Assembly: GCF_016097555.1 (NCBI RefSeq)
Contig: NC_054703.1
Span: 39,969,130-40,033,129 of the forward strand
Direction of reading: 5' to 3'
DNA: 64,000 nt
Source of the DNA: Gigantopelta aegis
Lineage: Eukaryota > Mollusca > Gastropoda > Neomphalida > Peltospiridae
Each line of letters opens with the position of its first letter. Within the stretch, counting starts at the first letter, position 1. Below are positions 24,226 to 36,469 of the stretch, piece after piece. The notes under the pieces are model-generated. The model ran no database searches, was not told the DNA's origin, and saw only the letters and a program-made list of their open reading frames with translations. The position numbers and the translations under genes are program-made.

Positions 24226-27154
24226 GGCTACGTCCCGTCCATTGACCAGATTACGGTTGGCGTTATAGACATGAACATGTAGTCTATGTGATGCAACATT
24301 ACTTCTAGACTTCACACCACATAGATGACGTTTTACCACTGGGCTACGTCCCTCCCCTTGACCAGATTACGGTTGACGTTATAGACATGAACATGTAGTC
24401 TATGTGATGCAACATTACTTCTAGACTTCACACCACATAGATGACGTTTTACCACTGGGCTACGTCCCGTCCATTGACCAGATTACGGTTGGCGTTATAG
24501 ACATGAACATGTAGTCTATGTGATGCAACATTACTTCTAGACTGCACACCACATAGATGACGTTTTACCACTGGGCTACGTCCCGTCCATTGACCAGATT
24601 ACGGTTGGCGTTATAGACATGAACATGTAGTCTATGTGATGCAACATTACTTCTAGACTGCACACCACATAGATGACGTTTTACCACTGGGCTACGTCCC
24701 GTCCATTGACCAGATTACGGTTGGCGTTATAGACATGAACATGTAGTCTATGTAATGCAACATTACTTCTAGACTGCACACCACATAGATGACGTTTTAC
24801 CACTGGGCTACGTCCCGTCCATTGACCAGATTACGGTTGGCGTTATAGACATGAACATGTAGTCTATGTGATGCAATATTACTTCTAGACTGCACACCAC
24901 ATAGATGACGTTTTACCACTGGGCTACGTCCCGTCCATTGACCAGATTACGGTTGGCGTTATAGACATGAACATGTAGTCTATGTGATGCAACATTACTT
25001 CTAGACTTCACACCACATAGATGACGTTTTATGACTGGGCTACGTCCCGTCCATTGACCAGATTACGGTTGGCGTTATAGACATGAACATGTAGTCTATG
25101 TGATGCAATATTACTTCTAGACTGCACACCACATAGATGACGTTTTACCACTGGGCTACGTCCCGTCCATTGACCAGATTACGGTTGGCGTTATAGACAT
25201 GAACATGTAGTCTATGTGATGCAACATTACTTCTAGACTGCACACCACATAGATGACGTTTTACCACTGGGCTACGTCCCTCCCCTTGACCAAATTACGG
25301 TTGACGTTATAGACATGAACATGTAGTCTATGTGATGCAACATTACTTCTAGACTGCACACCACATAGATGACGTTTTACCACTGGGCTACGTCCCGTCC
25401 ATTGACCAGATTACGGTTGGCGTTATAGACATGAACATGTAGTCTATGTGATGCAACATTACTTCTAGACTTCACACCACATAGATGACGTTTTACCACT
25501 GGGCTACGTCCCCAGATTACGGTTGGCGTTATAGACATGAACATGTAGTCTTGACCAGATTACGGTTAGACTGTTATAGACATGACGTTTTACATGTAGT
25601 CTATGGTTGCAATAGACATTACTTCTATGACTGCAACACACCACATAGATGACGTTTTACCACTGGGCTACGTCCCGTCCATTGACCAGATTACGGTTGG
25701 CGTTATAGACATGAACATAGTCTATGTGATGCAACATTACTTCTAGACTGCACACCACATAGATGACGTTTTACCACTGGGCTACGTCCCGTCCATTGAC
25801 CAGATTACGGTTGGCGTTATAGACATGAACATGTAGTCTATGTGATGCAATATTACTTCTAGACTGCACACCACATAGATGACGTTTTACCACTGGGCTA
25901 CGTCCCGTCCATTGACCAGATTACGGTTGGCGTTATAGACATGAACATGTAGTCTATGTGATGCAACATTACTTCTAGACTGCACACCACATAGATGACG
26001 TTTTACCACTGGGCTACGTCCCGTCCATTGACCAGATTACGGTTGGCGTTATAGACATGAACATGTAGTCTATGTGATGCAATATTACTTCTAGACTGCA
26101 CACCACATAGATGACGTTTTACCACTGGGCTACGTCCCGTCCATTGACCAGATTACGGTTGGCGTTATAGACATGAACATGTAGTCTATGTGATGCAACA
26201 TTACTTCTAGACTTCACACCACATAGATGACGTTTTACCACTGGGCTACGTCCCGTCCATTGACCAGATTACGGTTGGCGTTATAGACATGAACATGTAG
26301 TCTATGTGATGCAACATTACTTCTAGACTGCACACCACATAGATGACGTTTTACCACTGGGCTACGTCCCGTCCATTGACCAGATTACGGTTGGCGTTAT
26401 AGACATGAACATGTAGTCTATGTGATGCAACATTACTTCTAGACTGCACACCACATAGATGACGTTTTACCACTGGGCTACGTCCCGTCCATTGACCAGA
26501 TTACGGTTGGCGTTATAGACATGAACATATAGTCTATGTGATGCAACATTACTTCTAGACTTCACACCACATAGATGACGTTTTACCACTGGGCTACGTC
26601 CCTCCCCTTGACCAAATTACGGTTGACGTTATAGACATGAACATGTAGTCTATGTAATGCAACATTACTTCTAGACTGCACACCACATAGATGACGTTTT
26701 ACCACTGGGCTACGTCCCGTCCATTGACCAGATTACGGTTGGCGTTATAGACATGAACATAGTCTATGTGATGCAACATTACATCTAGACTGCACACCAC
26801 ATAGATGACGTTTTACCACTGGGCTACGTCCCGTCCATTGACCAGATTACGGTTGGCGTTATAGACATGAACATAGTCTATGTGATGCAACATTACATCT
26901 AGACTGCACACCACATAGATGACGTTTTACCACTTGGCTACGTCCCGTCCATTGACCAGATTACGGTTGGCGTTATAGACATGAACATAGTCTATGTGAT
27001 GCAACATTACTTCTAGACTGCACACCACATAGATGACGTTTTACCACTGGGCTACGTCCCGTCCATTGACCAGATTACGGTTGGCGTTATAGACATGAAC
27101 ATAGTCTATGTGATGCAACATTACTTCTAGACTGCACACCACATAGATGACGTT
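24226..27154. repeat. 116/117-bp satellite containing a SINE head edge (~25 copies)
   Basis: Each unit contains ATGACGTTTTACCACTGGGC and TACGTCCC, which is the head edge of the adjacent SINE B, plus GTCCATTGACCAGATTACGG, TTATAGACATGAACATGTAG and ATTACTTCTAGACTGCACAC. The period is 116-117 bp. Variants GTCCATT/CTCCCCTT and TGATGCAACA/TGATGCAATA alternate. One unit at about 25510-25660 is scrambled. The array ends near 27154 and codes for nothing. Confidence 0.95.
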
Positions 27155-27555
27155 CCTATGTCGAAATGAATTCCTTGACCCTAAAACCCAGTCGCTGGCG
27201 ACAGTTGGGGCATAGATGATTGCAAGTATCAGATCTATTGTCAGTTCTGTGTTTTGCAGCCATTTTGGATGCCATCTTGAATAATTGAAAACGCTTAAAG
27301 GATGGAAGGAAATGTTTTATTTAACGACGCACTCAACATATTTTATTTTCGGCTATATGGCGTCGAAGCTATTTTATTCTGTATTAATTGTGTCAACTCA
27401 TAACGTATTTATAAGCACTGTAGGAAATTAATACAGCACCGCCTGAATTGTACTGCAGACAAAACAGAAGTAGCTATTCGTGCCAACGGGATATAAATCT
27501 GATATTGAGAGTTTTGCTGGGTATCTGTCGTCATGACACAAATAAATTACTTATG
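27155..27555 (-). mobile_element. SINE A tail fragment and dispersed repeat F
   Basis: 27301-27360 is a family A tail fragment (AACGACGCACTCAACATATT). 27361-27555 (AGCTATTTTATTCTGTATTA, GCACCGCCTGAATTGTACTG, GAGAGTTTTGCTGGGTATCT) matches 38658-38852 over about 190 bp. In both places a minus-strand SINE A follows directly, so the pair may have been duplicated as one unit. 27155-27300 is unassigned. Confidence 0.65.
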
Positions 27556-28125
27556 AGGAAGGCAGGAAATGTTTTATTTAACGGTGCACTCAACACATTT
27601 TATTTACGGTTATATGGCGTCAGACATAGATATTGAGGGAGGAAACCCGCTGTCGCCACTTCATGGGCTACCTTTTCCAATTAGCAGCAAGGGAACGTTT
27701 ATATGCACCATCCCACATATAGGATAGCACATACCACGGCCTTTGATAGACCAGTCGTTATGCTGAAAGGTACCAAATTTGCACTCCTTAGGTCCTCAAT
27801 AACCTTCCAGAGATGCAAAAACAACAAAGAACAATTGTTGGAAATAGGAAATGTTTTGTTTAACGACGCACTCAACACATTCTATTTACGGTTATATGAC
27901 GTCGGACATATGGTTAAGGACCACAGATATTGAGAGAGGAAAACCACCGTCGCCACTTCATGGGCTACTCTTTTCGATTAGCAGCAAGAGATCTTTTATA
28001 TGCACCATCCCACAAACAGGATAGTACATATCACAGCCTTTGATATACCAGTTGTGGAGCACTGGCTGGAACGATTGCGCATCAGGCGAGCACTGTACCA
28101 CTGAGCTACGTCTCGCCCCTAATAC
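27556..28125 (-). mobile_element. Two SINE A copies (-)
   Basis: The first (27556-27760) covers tail and core. About 90 bp of unassigned sequence (GGTACCAAATTTGCACTCCT) follows, then a second copy (27851-28125) reaching its tRNA-like head (GTACCACTGAGCTACGTCTC). That head edge is incorporated into the next tandem array. Confidence 0.8.
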
Positions 28126-30465
28126 TACTGGATACCAGATAGCTGTGATTTAAAACGTCAGGGCTCACACTGTACCACTGAGCTACGTCTCGCCCCTAAT
28201 ACTACTGGATACCAAATAGCTGTGATTTAAAACGTCAGTGCTCACACTGTACCACGCCTCGCCCCTAATACTACTGGATACCAAATAGCTGTGATTTAAA
28301 ACGTCAGTGCTCACACTGTACCACGCCTCGCCCCTAATACTACTGGATACCAAATAGCTGTGATTTAAAACGTCAGTGCTCACACTGTACCACTGAGCTA
28401 CGCCTCGCCCCTAATACTACTGGATACCAGATAGCTGTGATTTAAAACGTCAGGGCTCACACTGTACCACTGAGCTACGTCTCGCCCCTAATACTACTGG
28501 ATACCAGATAGCTGTGATTTAAAACGTCAGGGCTCACACTGTACCACTGAGCTACGTCTCGCCCCTAATACTACTGGATACCAAATAGCTGTGATTTAAA
28601 ACGTCAGGGCTCACACTGTACCACTGAGCTACGTCTCGCCCCTAATACTACTGGATACCAAATAGCTGTGATTTAAAACGTCAGGGCTCACACTGTACCA
28701 CTGAGCTACGTCTCGCCCCTAATACTACTGGATACCAAATAGCTGTGATTTAAAACGTCAGGGCTCACACTGTACCACTGAGCTACGTCTCGCCCCTAAT
28801 ACTACTGGATACCAAATAGCTGTGATTTAAAACGTCAGTGCTCACACTGTACCACTGAGCTACGTCTCGCCCCTAATACTACTGGATACCAAATAGCTGT
28901 GATTTAAAACGTCAGTGCTCACACTGTACCACTGAGCTACGTCTCGCCCCTAATACTACTGGATACCAAATAGCTGTGATTTAAAACGTCAGGGCTCACA
29001 CTGTACCACTGAGCTACGTCTCGCCCCTAATACTACTGGATACCAAATAGCTGTGATTTAAAACGTCAGTGCTCACACTGTACCACGCCTCGCCCCTAAT
29101 ACTACTGGATACCAAATAGCTGTGATTTAAAACGTCAGTGCTCACACTGTACCACGCCTCGCCCCTAATACTACTGGATACCAAATAGCTGTGATTTAAA
29201 ACGTCAGTGCTCACACTGTACCACGCCTCGCCCCTAATACTACTGGATACCAAATAGCTGTGATTTAAAACGTCAGTGCTCACACTGTACCACGCCTCGC
29301 CCCTAATACTACTGGATACCAGATAGCTGTGATTTAAAACGTCAGGGCTCACACTGTACCACTGAGCTACGTCTCGCCCCTAATACTACTGGATACCAGA
29401 TAGCTGTGATTTAAAACGTCAGGGCTCACACTGTACCACTGAGCTACGTCTCGCCCCTAATACTACTGGATACCAGATAGCTGTGATTTAAAACGTCAGT
29501 GCTCACACTGTACCACGCCTCGCCCCTAATACTACTGGATACCAAATAGCTGTGATTTAAAACGTCAGTGCTCACACTGTACCACGCCTCGCCCCTAATA
29601 CTACTGGATACCAAATAGCTGTGATTTAAAACGTCAGTGCTCACACTGTACCACGCCTCGCCCCTAATACTACTGGATACCAAATAGCTGTGATTTAAAA
29701 CGTCAGATCACACTGTACCACGCCTCGCCCCTAATACTACTGGATACCAGATAGCTGTGATTTAAAACGTCAGTGCTCACACTGTACCACTGAGCTACGC
29801 CTCGCCCCTAATACTACTGGATACCAGATAGCTGTGATTTAAAACGTCAGTGCTCACACTGTACCACGCCTCGCCCCTAATACTACTGGATACCAAATAG
29901 CTGTGATTTAAAACGTCAGGACTCACACTGTACCACTGAGCTACGTCTCGCCCCTAATACTACTGGATACCAAATAGCTGTGAATTAAAACGTCAGGACT
30001 CACACTGTACCACGCCTCGCCCCTAATACTACTGGATACCAGATAGCTGTGATTTAAAACGTCAGGCTCACACTGTACCACTGAGCTACGTCTCGCCCCT
30101 AATACTACTGGATACCAGATAGCTGTGATTTAAAACGTCAGGGCTCACACTGTACCACTGAGCTACGTCTCGCCCCTAATACTACTGGATACCAAATAGC
30201 TGTGATTTAAAACGTCAGTGCTCACACTGTACCACTGAGCTACGTCTCGCCCCTAATACTACTGGATACCAAATAGCTGTGATTTAAAACGTCAGGACTC
30301 ACACTGTACCACTGAGCTACGCCTCGCCCCTAATACTACTGGATACCAGATAGCTGTGATTTAAAACGTCACGGCTCACACTGTACCACTGAGCTACGTC
30401 TCGCCCCTAATACTACTGGATACCAAATAGCTGTGATTTAAAACGTCACGGCTCACACTGGTACA
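28091..30465. repeat. 77/69-bp satellite containing a SINE head edge (~32 copies)
   Basis: Each unit contains CACTGTACCACTGAGCTACG and TCTCGCCCC (SINE A head edge), then TAATACTACTGGATACCA, TAGCTGTGATTTAAAACGTC and AGGGCT. An 8-bp deletion yields a 69-bp form. Runs of 69-bp units (28245-28380, 29090-29300, 29510-29700) alternate with runs of 77-bp units, a higher-order pattern. The 23-residue periodic frames on the minus strand arise because 69 is divisible by three and are not genes. Confidence 0.95.
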
Positions 30466-31070
30466 AACGGCAATATTAAAATATGGAGAATATATCGTTG
30501 AAAACTATTAAAATGTGGTTGATTTAAAGAATATTTTATTAGTCAAAGATAAAACGTAATACTACACGTTGTTTCTGATCACACAAATAAATAACTTTCA
30601 AACCATGCGAAACGTTTTTACTTTATAATACTAATAGATAAGTTAAAACAAACATGAACACGTTTTTATGTATAGGTTTGTTACAGACAGACACTGGCTA
30701 CAGATACACACAGTGAATAATAATAGAATATAAAGTTATAAGAAAACTCCATAAACGCATGACAAGATAAATATTTTTTACACAACATAAAAAAAAAAAA
30801 AAAACCAGTAAAAAAAAAAAAGACATTAAAATACTAGTAGTTTAAGTTGGTTAATACGTTAAACATTCAACTTTTAACCCCCAACCCCCAAAGTTATAGT
30901 TCGATACGACCCTTGATCATTACGCCCAAACTATATAATCAACTCTTTTATTACTATGTATTTATTTATTTAGGATTATTATTACATGTATTATTATTAT
31001 TATTTATTACATAAACCTAGTATATTCTAGAAAACTGCATGCAAAATCACCAATAAAACTTCGTTGTCGC
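30466..31070. other. No gene seen
   Basis: AT-rich sequence with A-runs near 30790 and 30815 and ATT/TTA-rich tracts. No coding or transposon signature was recognised. Confidence 0.5.
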
Positions 31071-31074
31071 GTTA

Positions 31075-31295
31075 CACTTTCACTCACTCACATTTTCACT
31101 CACTCACTCTCTCTCTCTCTGTCTCTCTCTCTCTCTCTCTCTCACTCTCACACTCACTCTCACACTCACTCACTCACTCACTCTCACACACACTCTCTCT
31201 CTCTCTCTCTCTCTCTCACTCACTCTCACACTCACTCACTCACTCACTCACTCACTCACTCACTCACTCTCTCTCTCTCTCTCTCTCTCTCTCAG
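31075..31295. repeat. (CACT)n/(CT)n microsatellite
   Basis: Alternating CACT and CT runs over about 220 bp. The Ser/Leu/His-rich frame across it is an artefact of the repeat. Confidence 0.95.
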
Positions 31296-31571
31296 TAGGG
31301 GGTACTTATGATCTAATTATTTTCTGTACTAACATACATACATATATATGTTATTTGTCAAGTTGGTATTGCCTGATAAAACAATCTGAGCATTAACGGT
31401 TTTCTTTCTCCTTTTTTTTTATTTTGTATTTTTTTATTTAGTTTAGTTATTAAGATGCATTAAAAAACCCGAAATTCTCTTCCAATTCAAACTGTAGATT
31501 CCATAGCCTTATTACCCAACCAACCAGCACTACCCCATCTTGGACACACCCATCGGGGAATCGAGCTTGAA

Positions 31572-32479
31572 CCAGGGTTTCTAGCTTATGGTAGCCCCAC
31601 TCCCATTGCTAGTGATATTCAATGTTGGGCTTGTCAATAACTACTATTGCCATGCCCGACGGCTAGCAGAGCTTCTAGATTATGGTAGCCCCACTCCCAT
31701 GGCTAGTGATATTCAATGTTGGGCTTGTCAATAACTACTATTGCCATGCCCGACGGCTAGCAGAGCTTCTAGATTATGATAGCCCCACTCCCATGGCTAG
31801 TGATATTCAATGTTGGGCTAGTCAATAACTACTATTGTCATGCCCGACGGGGCTTCTAGATTATGGTAGCCCCACTCCCCATGGCTAGTGATATTCAATG
31901 TTGGGCTAGTCAATAACTACTATTGCCATGCCCGACGGGGCTTCTAGATTATGATAGCCCCACTCCCATAGCTAGTGATATTCAATGTTGGGCTAATCAA
32001 TAACTGCTATTGCCATGCACGACGGGGCTTCTAGATTATGGTAGCCCCACTCCCATTGCTAGTGATATTCAATGTTGGGCTAGTAAATAACTACTACTGC
32101 CATGCCCGACGGGGCTTCTAGATTATGGTAGCCTCACTTCCATTGCTAGTGATATTCAATGTTGGGCTTGTCAATAACTGCTATTGTCATGCCCGACAGG
32201 GTTTCTAGATTATGCAATTTATGGTAGCCCCACTCTCATGGCTAGTGATATTCAATGTTGGGCTAGTCAATAACTACTACTGTCATGCCCGACGGGGCTT
32301 CTAGATTATGGCAGCCTCACTCCCATTGCTAGTGATATTCAATGTTGGGCTTGTCAATAACTGCTATTGCCATGCCCGACGGCTAGCAGAACTTCTAGAT
32401 TATGGTAGCCCCACTCCCACGGCTAGTGATATTCAATGTTGGGCTAGTAAATAACTACTACTGCCATGCCTTGTCTAAC
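31572..32479 (+). repeat. 87/94-bp tandem array downstream of ZNF 32522-34129
   Basis: About ten copies carry GCTTCTAGATTATGGTAGCC, CCACTCCCATGGCTAGTGAT, ATTCAATGTTGGGCTAGTCA and ATAACTACTATTGCCATGCC; the 94-bp form adds CTAGCAGA. The same family, reversed, forms the array at 36470-37405, and one degenerate copy lies at 40620-40695. It starts about 40 bp beyond the stop codon of the minus-strand ZNF. Confidence 0.93.
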
Positions 32480-32521
32480 GGTTGATTGATATATTGATTG
32501 ATTGATTGCATCTGTGCACTT

Positions 32522-34129
32522 TCAACATGTTAAAGGTTTCTTATGAATCAACTTATGGCGTTTAAGAAGATAACTGTGGGAGAAATATGTTTGACATTCA
32601 TCACACTTGAAAGGTTTGACGTCCGTGTGCACCTGCATGTGCTGCTGTAGGTGACTGCTGCAGAAGTAGCATTTGTCACACATCTCACACTGGAAGGGCT
32701 TGACTCCAGTGTGCACCAGCATATGTCGCTTCACGTCGGAACTACATGGGAAACACTTCTCACAGAGATCACATTTGAAAGCCCTGACGCCCGTGTGAGT
32801 GAAGGCATGTCTCTGCAGATGTTTCTTCTGGGAGAATCGTTTTGCACACAGCTCGCACGCGAAGGACTTTACACCCGTGTGGACTGTCATGTGTTTCTTC
32901 AAGTAGGATCTCAGAGAGAAACTTTTTGCACACACCTCGCATTTAAAGGGCTTATCGCCCGAGTGGAGTAGCATGTGTTGTGAGAGGTAGCAGCTCTGGG
33001 AGAAACTTTTTGCACACACTTCACACTTGAACTTCTTCACTTCATTGTGACTCAGCATGTGTAGCTTTAAACTGGAGCTCCACAACAGAGATTTTGCACA
33101 GACCTCACATTTGAAGTTCTTGGCGTCATCGTGACTCAACCTGTGCGTCATCAGGTCGGTTCTTCGCAGGAAGCATTTTGCACAGATTTCGCACTGGAAA
33201 GACTTAATGCCAGTGTGGATCAGCCAGTGCTGTTTTAACCCGGAAATGTCGTAGAAACATTTCGCACACAGCTCACACTTGTAATTCTTAACACCGGTGT
33301 GAACCGACATGTGCTGCTTCAGTTTGGAATTTTTTAAGAAACGTTTTTCGCACACCTCACATTTGAACTTATCGGTGTGGACAACCATATGTTGGTTCAA
33401 ATACTTCTGCACAGGAAAACACTTTCCGCACACTTGACATGTGAAATTCTTGGAGTTGGTATGAAGCAGAATATGCTCGTTCAAGTAGTATCTGCAGAGA
33501 AAGCCTTTCCCGCACACCTCACACTGAAAGGGTCTTCTACCAGTGTGCACCCACATGTGGCGCTTTATAATGCCCTTCTTAAAGAAAGTCCTCAAACACA
33601 TCCCACATTGGAAAGGTTTCTCAAAAGAATCATCCAAGAAATGTTCTTCCATGTCAGAGTTGGTCTGATAATATTTCAAGGGAGCTTCCTCCATGTCAGA
33701 GTTGTTCTGATGTTTCAAGGGATCTTCTTCCATGTCAGGGTTGTTCTGATAATGTGTCAAGGGATGTTCTTCCATATCAGGGTTGTTCTGATGTTTCAAG
33801 GGATGTTCTTCCATGTCAGAGTTGTTCTGATAATGTTTCAAGGGATGTTCTTCCATGTCAGGGTTGTTCTGATGTTTCAAGGGATGTTCTTCCATATCAG
33901 GGTTGTTCTGATGTTTCAAGGGATGTTCTTCCATGTCAGGGTTGTTCTGATGTTTTAAGGGATCTTCCTCCATGTCAGAGTTGTTCTGATGTTTCAAGGG
34001 ATGTTCTTCCATGTCAGAGTTGTTCTGATGTTTCAAGGGATGTTCTTCCATGTCAGGGTTGTTCTGATGTTTCAAGGGATCTTCCTCCATGTCAGGGTTG
34101 TTCTGATGTTTCAATAGATGTTCTTCCAT
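32522..34129 (-). CDS. C2H2 zinc-finger protein, 13 fingers, repetitive acidic N-terminus
   Basis: The frame stays open from about 34225, but the position matching the paralogues' start codon (34196-34198) is GTG. I therefore start at the first in-frame ATG, 34127-34129, giving about 535 residues; 23 conserved residues (up to DRCVQYEVSSKH and QNNFD) lie just upstream in frame. The N-terminus is a 13-residue repeat, HQNNPDMEEHPLK, in about 13 copies, acidic and hydrophilic. Thirteen C2H2 fingers follow, ending HKKPLTC. Finger 4 has a short linker (HTDKFKC), also seen in finger 4 of ZNF 41196-42320. I infer a nuclear DNA-binding protein of unknown effector function. Start of translation is uncertain because every repeat supplies an in-frame ATG. 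Confidence 0.87.
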   Translation of the reverse strand: MEEHLLKHQNNPDMEEDPLKHQNNPDMEEHPLKHQNNSDMEEHPLKHQNNSDMEEDPLKHQNNPDMEEHPLKHQNNPDMEEHPLKHQNNPDMEEHPLKHYQNNSDMEEHPLKHQNNPDMEEHPLTHYQNNPDMEEDPLKHQNNSDMEEAPLKYYQTNSDMEEHFLDDSFEKPFQCGMCLRTFFKKGIIKRHMWVHTGRRPFQCEVCGKGFLCRYYLNEHILLHTNSKNFTCQVCGKCFPVQKYLNQHMVVHTDKFKCEVCEKRFLKNSKLKQHMSVHTGVKNYKCELCAKCFYDISGLKQHWLIHTGIKSFQCEICAKCFLRRTDLMTHRLSHDDAKNFKCEVCAKSLLWSSSLKLHMLSHNEVKKFKCEVCAKSFSQSCYLSQHMLLHSGDKPFKCEVCAKSFSLRSYLKKHMTVHTGVKSFACELCAKRFSQKKHLQRHAFTHTGVRAFKCDLCEKCFPCSSDVKRHMLVHTGVKPFQCEMCDKCYFCSSHLQQHMQVHTDVKPFKCDECQTYFSHSYLLKRHKLIHKKPLTC

Positions 34130-34535
34130 ATCAAAGTTGTTCTGATTATGTTTAGATGACACCTCATATTGGACACATCTATCATTAATGGAGGACACAT
34201 TATTGCTCCTCAAACAGACATCTAGGAAATTACATCAGAATGTCTTCTTTTATGGAGAGTTTCTCCAAATCCAGCCTGGAATGAACATCATTTTGTGTAT
34301 CCGCAGTACCGAAGAGTAAGTGATAAAACAGGTCCAGTGTAATTTATATCAAAATGTCTTGTTTCATTATGAGTTTCTCTAAAATCAGTCTGGAATGAAC
34401 ACCATCTTGTGTATCCCCACTACTGTAGAGGAAGTGATGAAACAGATCCAGTGTAGTTTACATCAGAATGTCTTGTTTTGTCAAGAGTTTTTCTAAACAC
34501 AGCCTGGAACAAACATCACTTGCTGTATCTCAAAC
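34130..34535 (-). promoter_or_regulatory. Leader of ZNF 32522-34129: about three 118-bp units
   Basis: In sense orientation each unit has CACTTCCTCTACAGTA (acceptor-like), ACACAAGATGGTGTTCATTC, CAGGCTGGATTT, AGACATTCTGATATAAATTA and CACTGGATC. Motifs recur at a spacing of about 118 bp (for example near 34236, 34352 and 34472). The unit resembles the 46-bp leader unit of the plus-strand genes (AGACAT...GATATAAATTATACT). The part next to the gene, 34130-34198, is homologous N-terminal coding sequence without an ATG. Confidence 0.6.
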
Positions 34536-34672
34536 ACTAGAAGAAGTCCTGAAACAACACAGAAATTTCATAAATAAATGAGAAAATAACAGCTGTACAG
34601 TTCTTGTTGTTGCTGCTGCTGCTGTTGCTGATGCCTGTGTGTTTGTATACATGTGAGCCAACATAAGTTCTG

Positions 34673-35068
34673 TTAAAGGGGCATTCCTGAGTTTGCTGCA
34701 TTGTAAGATGTTTCTGATTAATAAAATACATGTATTTCTACGATTAAACTTACATATTAAATATATTTTCTTGTTTAGAATATCAGTGTCTGTATATTCA
34801 ATGTGTTTCTAGTCATCTTAATATTTATAAGAAGCCCAAAATGGATTTTGTCTTCAAATAATTTCATACGTACGAAAAAAATAATTAGGAAATAAGCTGA
34901 AATTTAACCTAGTACAAATATTAAAACAATCAGAAACATGTTTAATATACAGCCACTAATATTTTATGCAGAAAAATATATTTGATATGTAATTACAATC
35001 GTTAAAAAGTCTTTGTTAGTTGATAACATCTTAAAAATTGCAACAAACTCAGGACTGTCCCTTTAATG
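34673..35068. mobile_element. MITE, family K, second copy
   Basis: The ends TTAAAGGGGCATTCCTGAGT and CTCAGGACTGTCCCTTTAA form the terminal inverted repeats. The core matches 5437-5812 throughout (AATATCAGTGTCTGTATATT, ACAGCCACTAATATTTTATG). It lies in the predicted intron of ZNF 32522-34129. Confidence 0.87.
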
Positions 35069-35194
35069 GACTTAGTGAGACATTGAGTCAGCACATACCT
35101 CAAAGTAAAAGACTTGATGCAAGCAATGAACTTCTCAAGCGAGCACTCAACCGACTGGGCTAAATCCTGCCCTAACACCAGTATGAACCAAACT

Positions 35195-35272
35195 ATATGC
35201 TATTTTAATTCATATCTTTGCAAAAAACATTTTGCACATTTGAATGCCTCAACACCAGAGTGAACATAAATA
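35195..35272 (-). pseudogene. Zinc-finger fragment
   Basis: On the minus strand this reads YVHSGVEAFKCAKCFLQRYE then LK. It is a family finger lacking the residues between its two cysteines, followed by a stop. A near copy lies at 37408-37515. The pair probably records an old finger block broken up by SINEs and tandem repeats. Confidence 0.65.
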
Positions 35273-35274
35273 TC

Positions 35275-35654
35275 AGGGCTTCTAGAATTTTTATAAAATC
35301 CACTAGCCATGGGATCAATGATTTTTTTTTTTTTACTAACCACTATTAAACCTTTACTAGCCCTACTTTACTTTAAGTTAATACAATGTTACTAATGGTA
35401 ATAAATGGATATGTCACATAAAGAGGTAAACAGAGCTTAAAATCACTAAGATATGGGGGGGGGGGGGGGGGGGGGTGGCAAATCTTAATTTTTACAAAAT
35501 AGACAAATGCAGCATTTAACAACTACTTTTCACTAGCCGTCGCGCATAGATTTATTCAACTAATATATTTTAGCTTTTGTATATGATATATATATATATA
35601 TATATATATAAAAGTATATTTTAATCAACAGCCTCTTTTGTATTGTAAACACCT
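35275..35654. other. Dispersed AT-rich element and poly-G; no gene
   Basis: CTTCTAGAATTTTTATAAAA, TCCACTAGCCATGGGATCA and TTACTAGCCCTACTTT recur in reverse at about 40860-40970, so this is a copy of a dispersed repeat. A run of about 22 G lies at 35455-35475 and (TA)n near 35590. Confidence 0.55.
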
Positions 35655-36415
35655 CAAAGTAAAGTTTGTTTTATTTAACGACGCCACTAGAAAGAAATGT
35701 TTTATTTAACGATGCACTCAACACATTTTATTTATGGTTATATGGCGTCAGACATATGGTTATGGACCACACAGATTTTGAGAGGAAACCCGCTGTCGCC
35801 ACTACATGGGCTACTCTTCCGATTAGCAGCAAGGGATCTTTTATTTGCGCTTCCCACAGGCAGGATAGCACAAACCATGGCCTTTGTTGAACCAGTTATG
35901 GATTACTGGCCGGTGCAAGTGGTTTACACCTACCCATTGAGCCTTGCGGAGCACTCACTCAGGGTTTGGAGTCGATATCTGGATTAAAAATCCAATGCCT
36001 CGACTGGGATCCAAACCCAGTACCTACCGGCCTGTAGACCGATGGCCTACCACGACGCCACCGAGGCCGGTACGACGCCACTAGAGCACATTGATTTTTT
36101 ATCTTATCATCGGCTATTGGACGTCAAACATATGGTTATTCTGACACTGTTTTTTTTTTTTAGAGGAAACCCGCTGTTGCCACATAGGCTACTCTTTTAT
36201 GACAGGCAGCAAGGGATCTTTTATTTGCACTTCTCACGGGTAGGATAGCACAAACTATGGTTTTTGTTGAACCAGTTATGGATCAATGGTCGGTGCAAAT
36301 GGTTTACACATACCCATTGAGTCTTGTGGAGCACTCAGGGTTTGGAGTCAGTATCTGGATTAAAAATCCCAGCCTGCAGACCGATGGCCTAACCATGACG
36401 CCACCAAGGCCGGTA
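35655..36415 (-). mobile_element. SINE C inserted into SINE C (381-bp insert, perfect target duplication)
   Basis: The outer copy consists of about 35655-35690 plus 36072-36415 and has a B-type tail. The inner copy (35691-36071) has the C head (complement of GGCCTCGGTGGCGTCGTGG) but an A-type tail (AACGATGCACTCAACACATT). The direct repeats ACGACGCCACTAG at 35678-35690 and 36072-36084 are identical. Both are minus-strand. Confidence 0.87.
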
Positions 36416-36469
36416 CACCTCAATGTAACACCGTTTGGTGTTTTGACTAAATAAAGTTTTGTTCTTGTT

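Noticed and set aside
28183-29683. Periodic 23-residue frames (STDVLNHSYLVSSSIRGEAWY)
   Set aside because: 69 bp is a multiple of three, so the satellite stays open; the frame breaks wherever the 77-bp form occurs.
24226-30465. Regular direct repeats that might be read as a CRISPR array
   Set aside because: Units are contiguous, with no unique spacers or cas genes; the unit contains SINE sequence and the setting is eukaryotic.
33377-34155. Plus-strand frames opposite ZNF 32522-34129 (for example SRDVLPCQGCSDV repeats)
   Set aside because: They are antisense shadows of the periodic N-terminal coding repeat.
35455-35475. Poly-G/poly-C tracts (also 12229, 38098, 41042, 54732, 57420) as possible G-quadruplex regulators
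   Set aside because: Most lie inside or beside MITEs or microsatellites and may have unreliable length; nothing links them to the genes.
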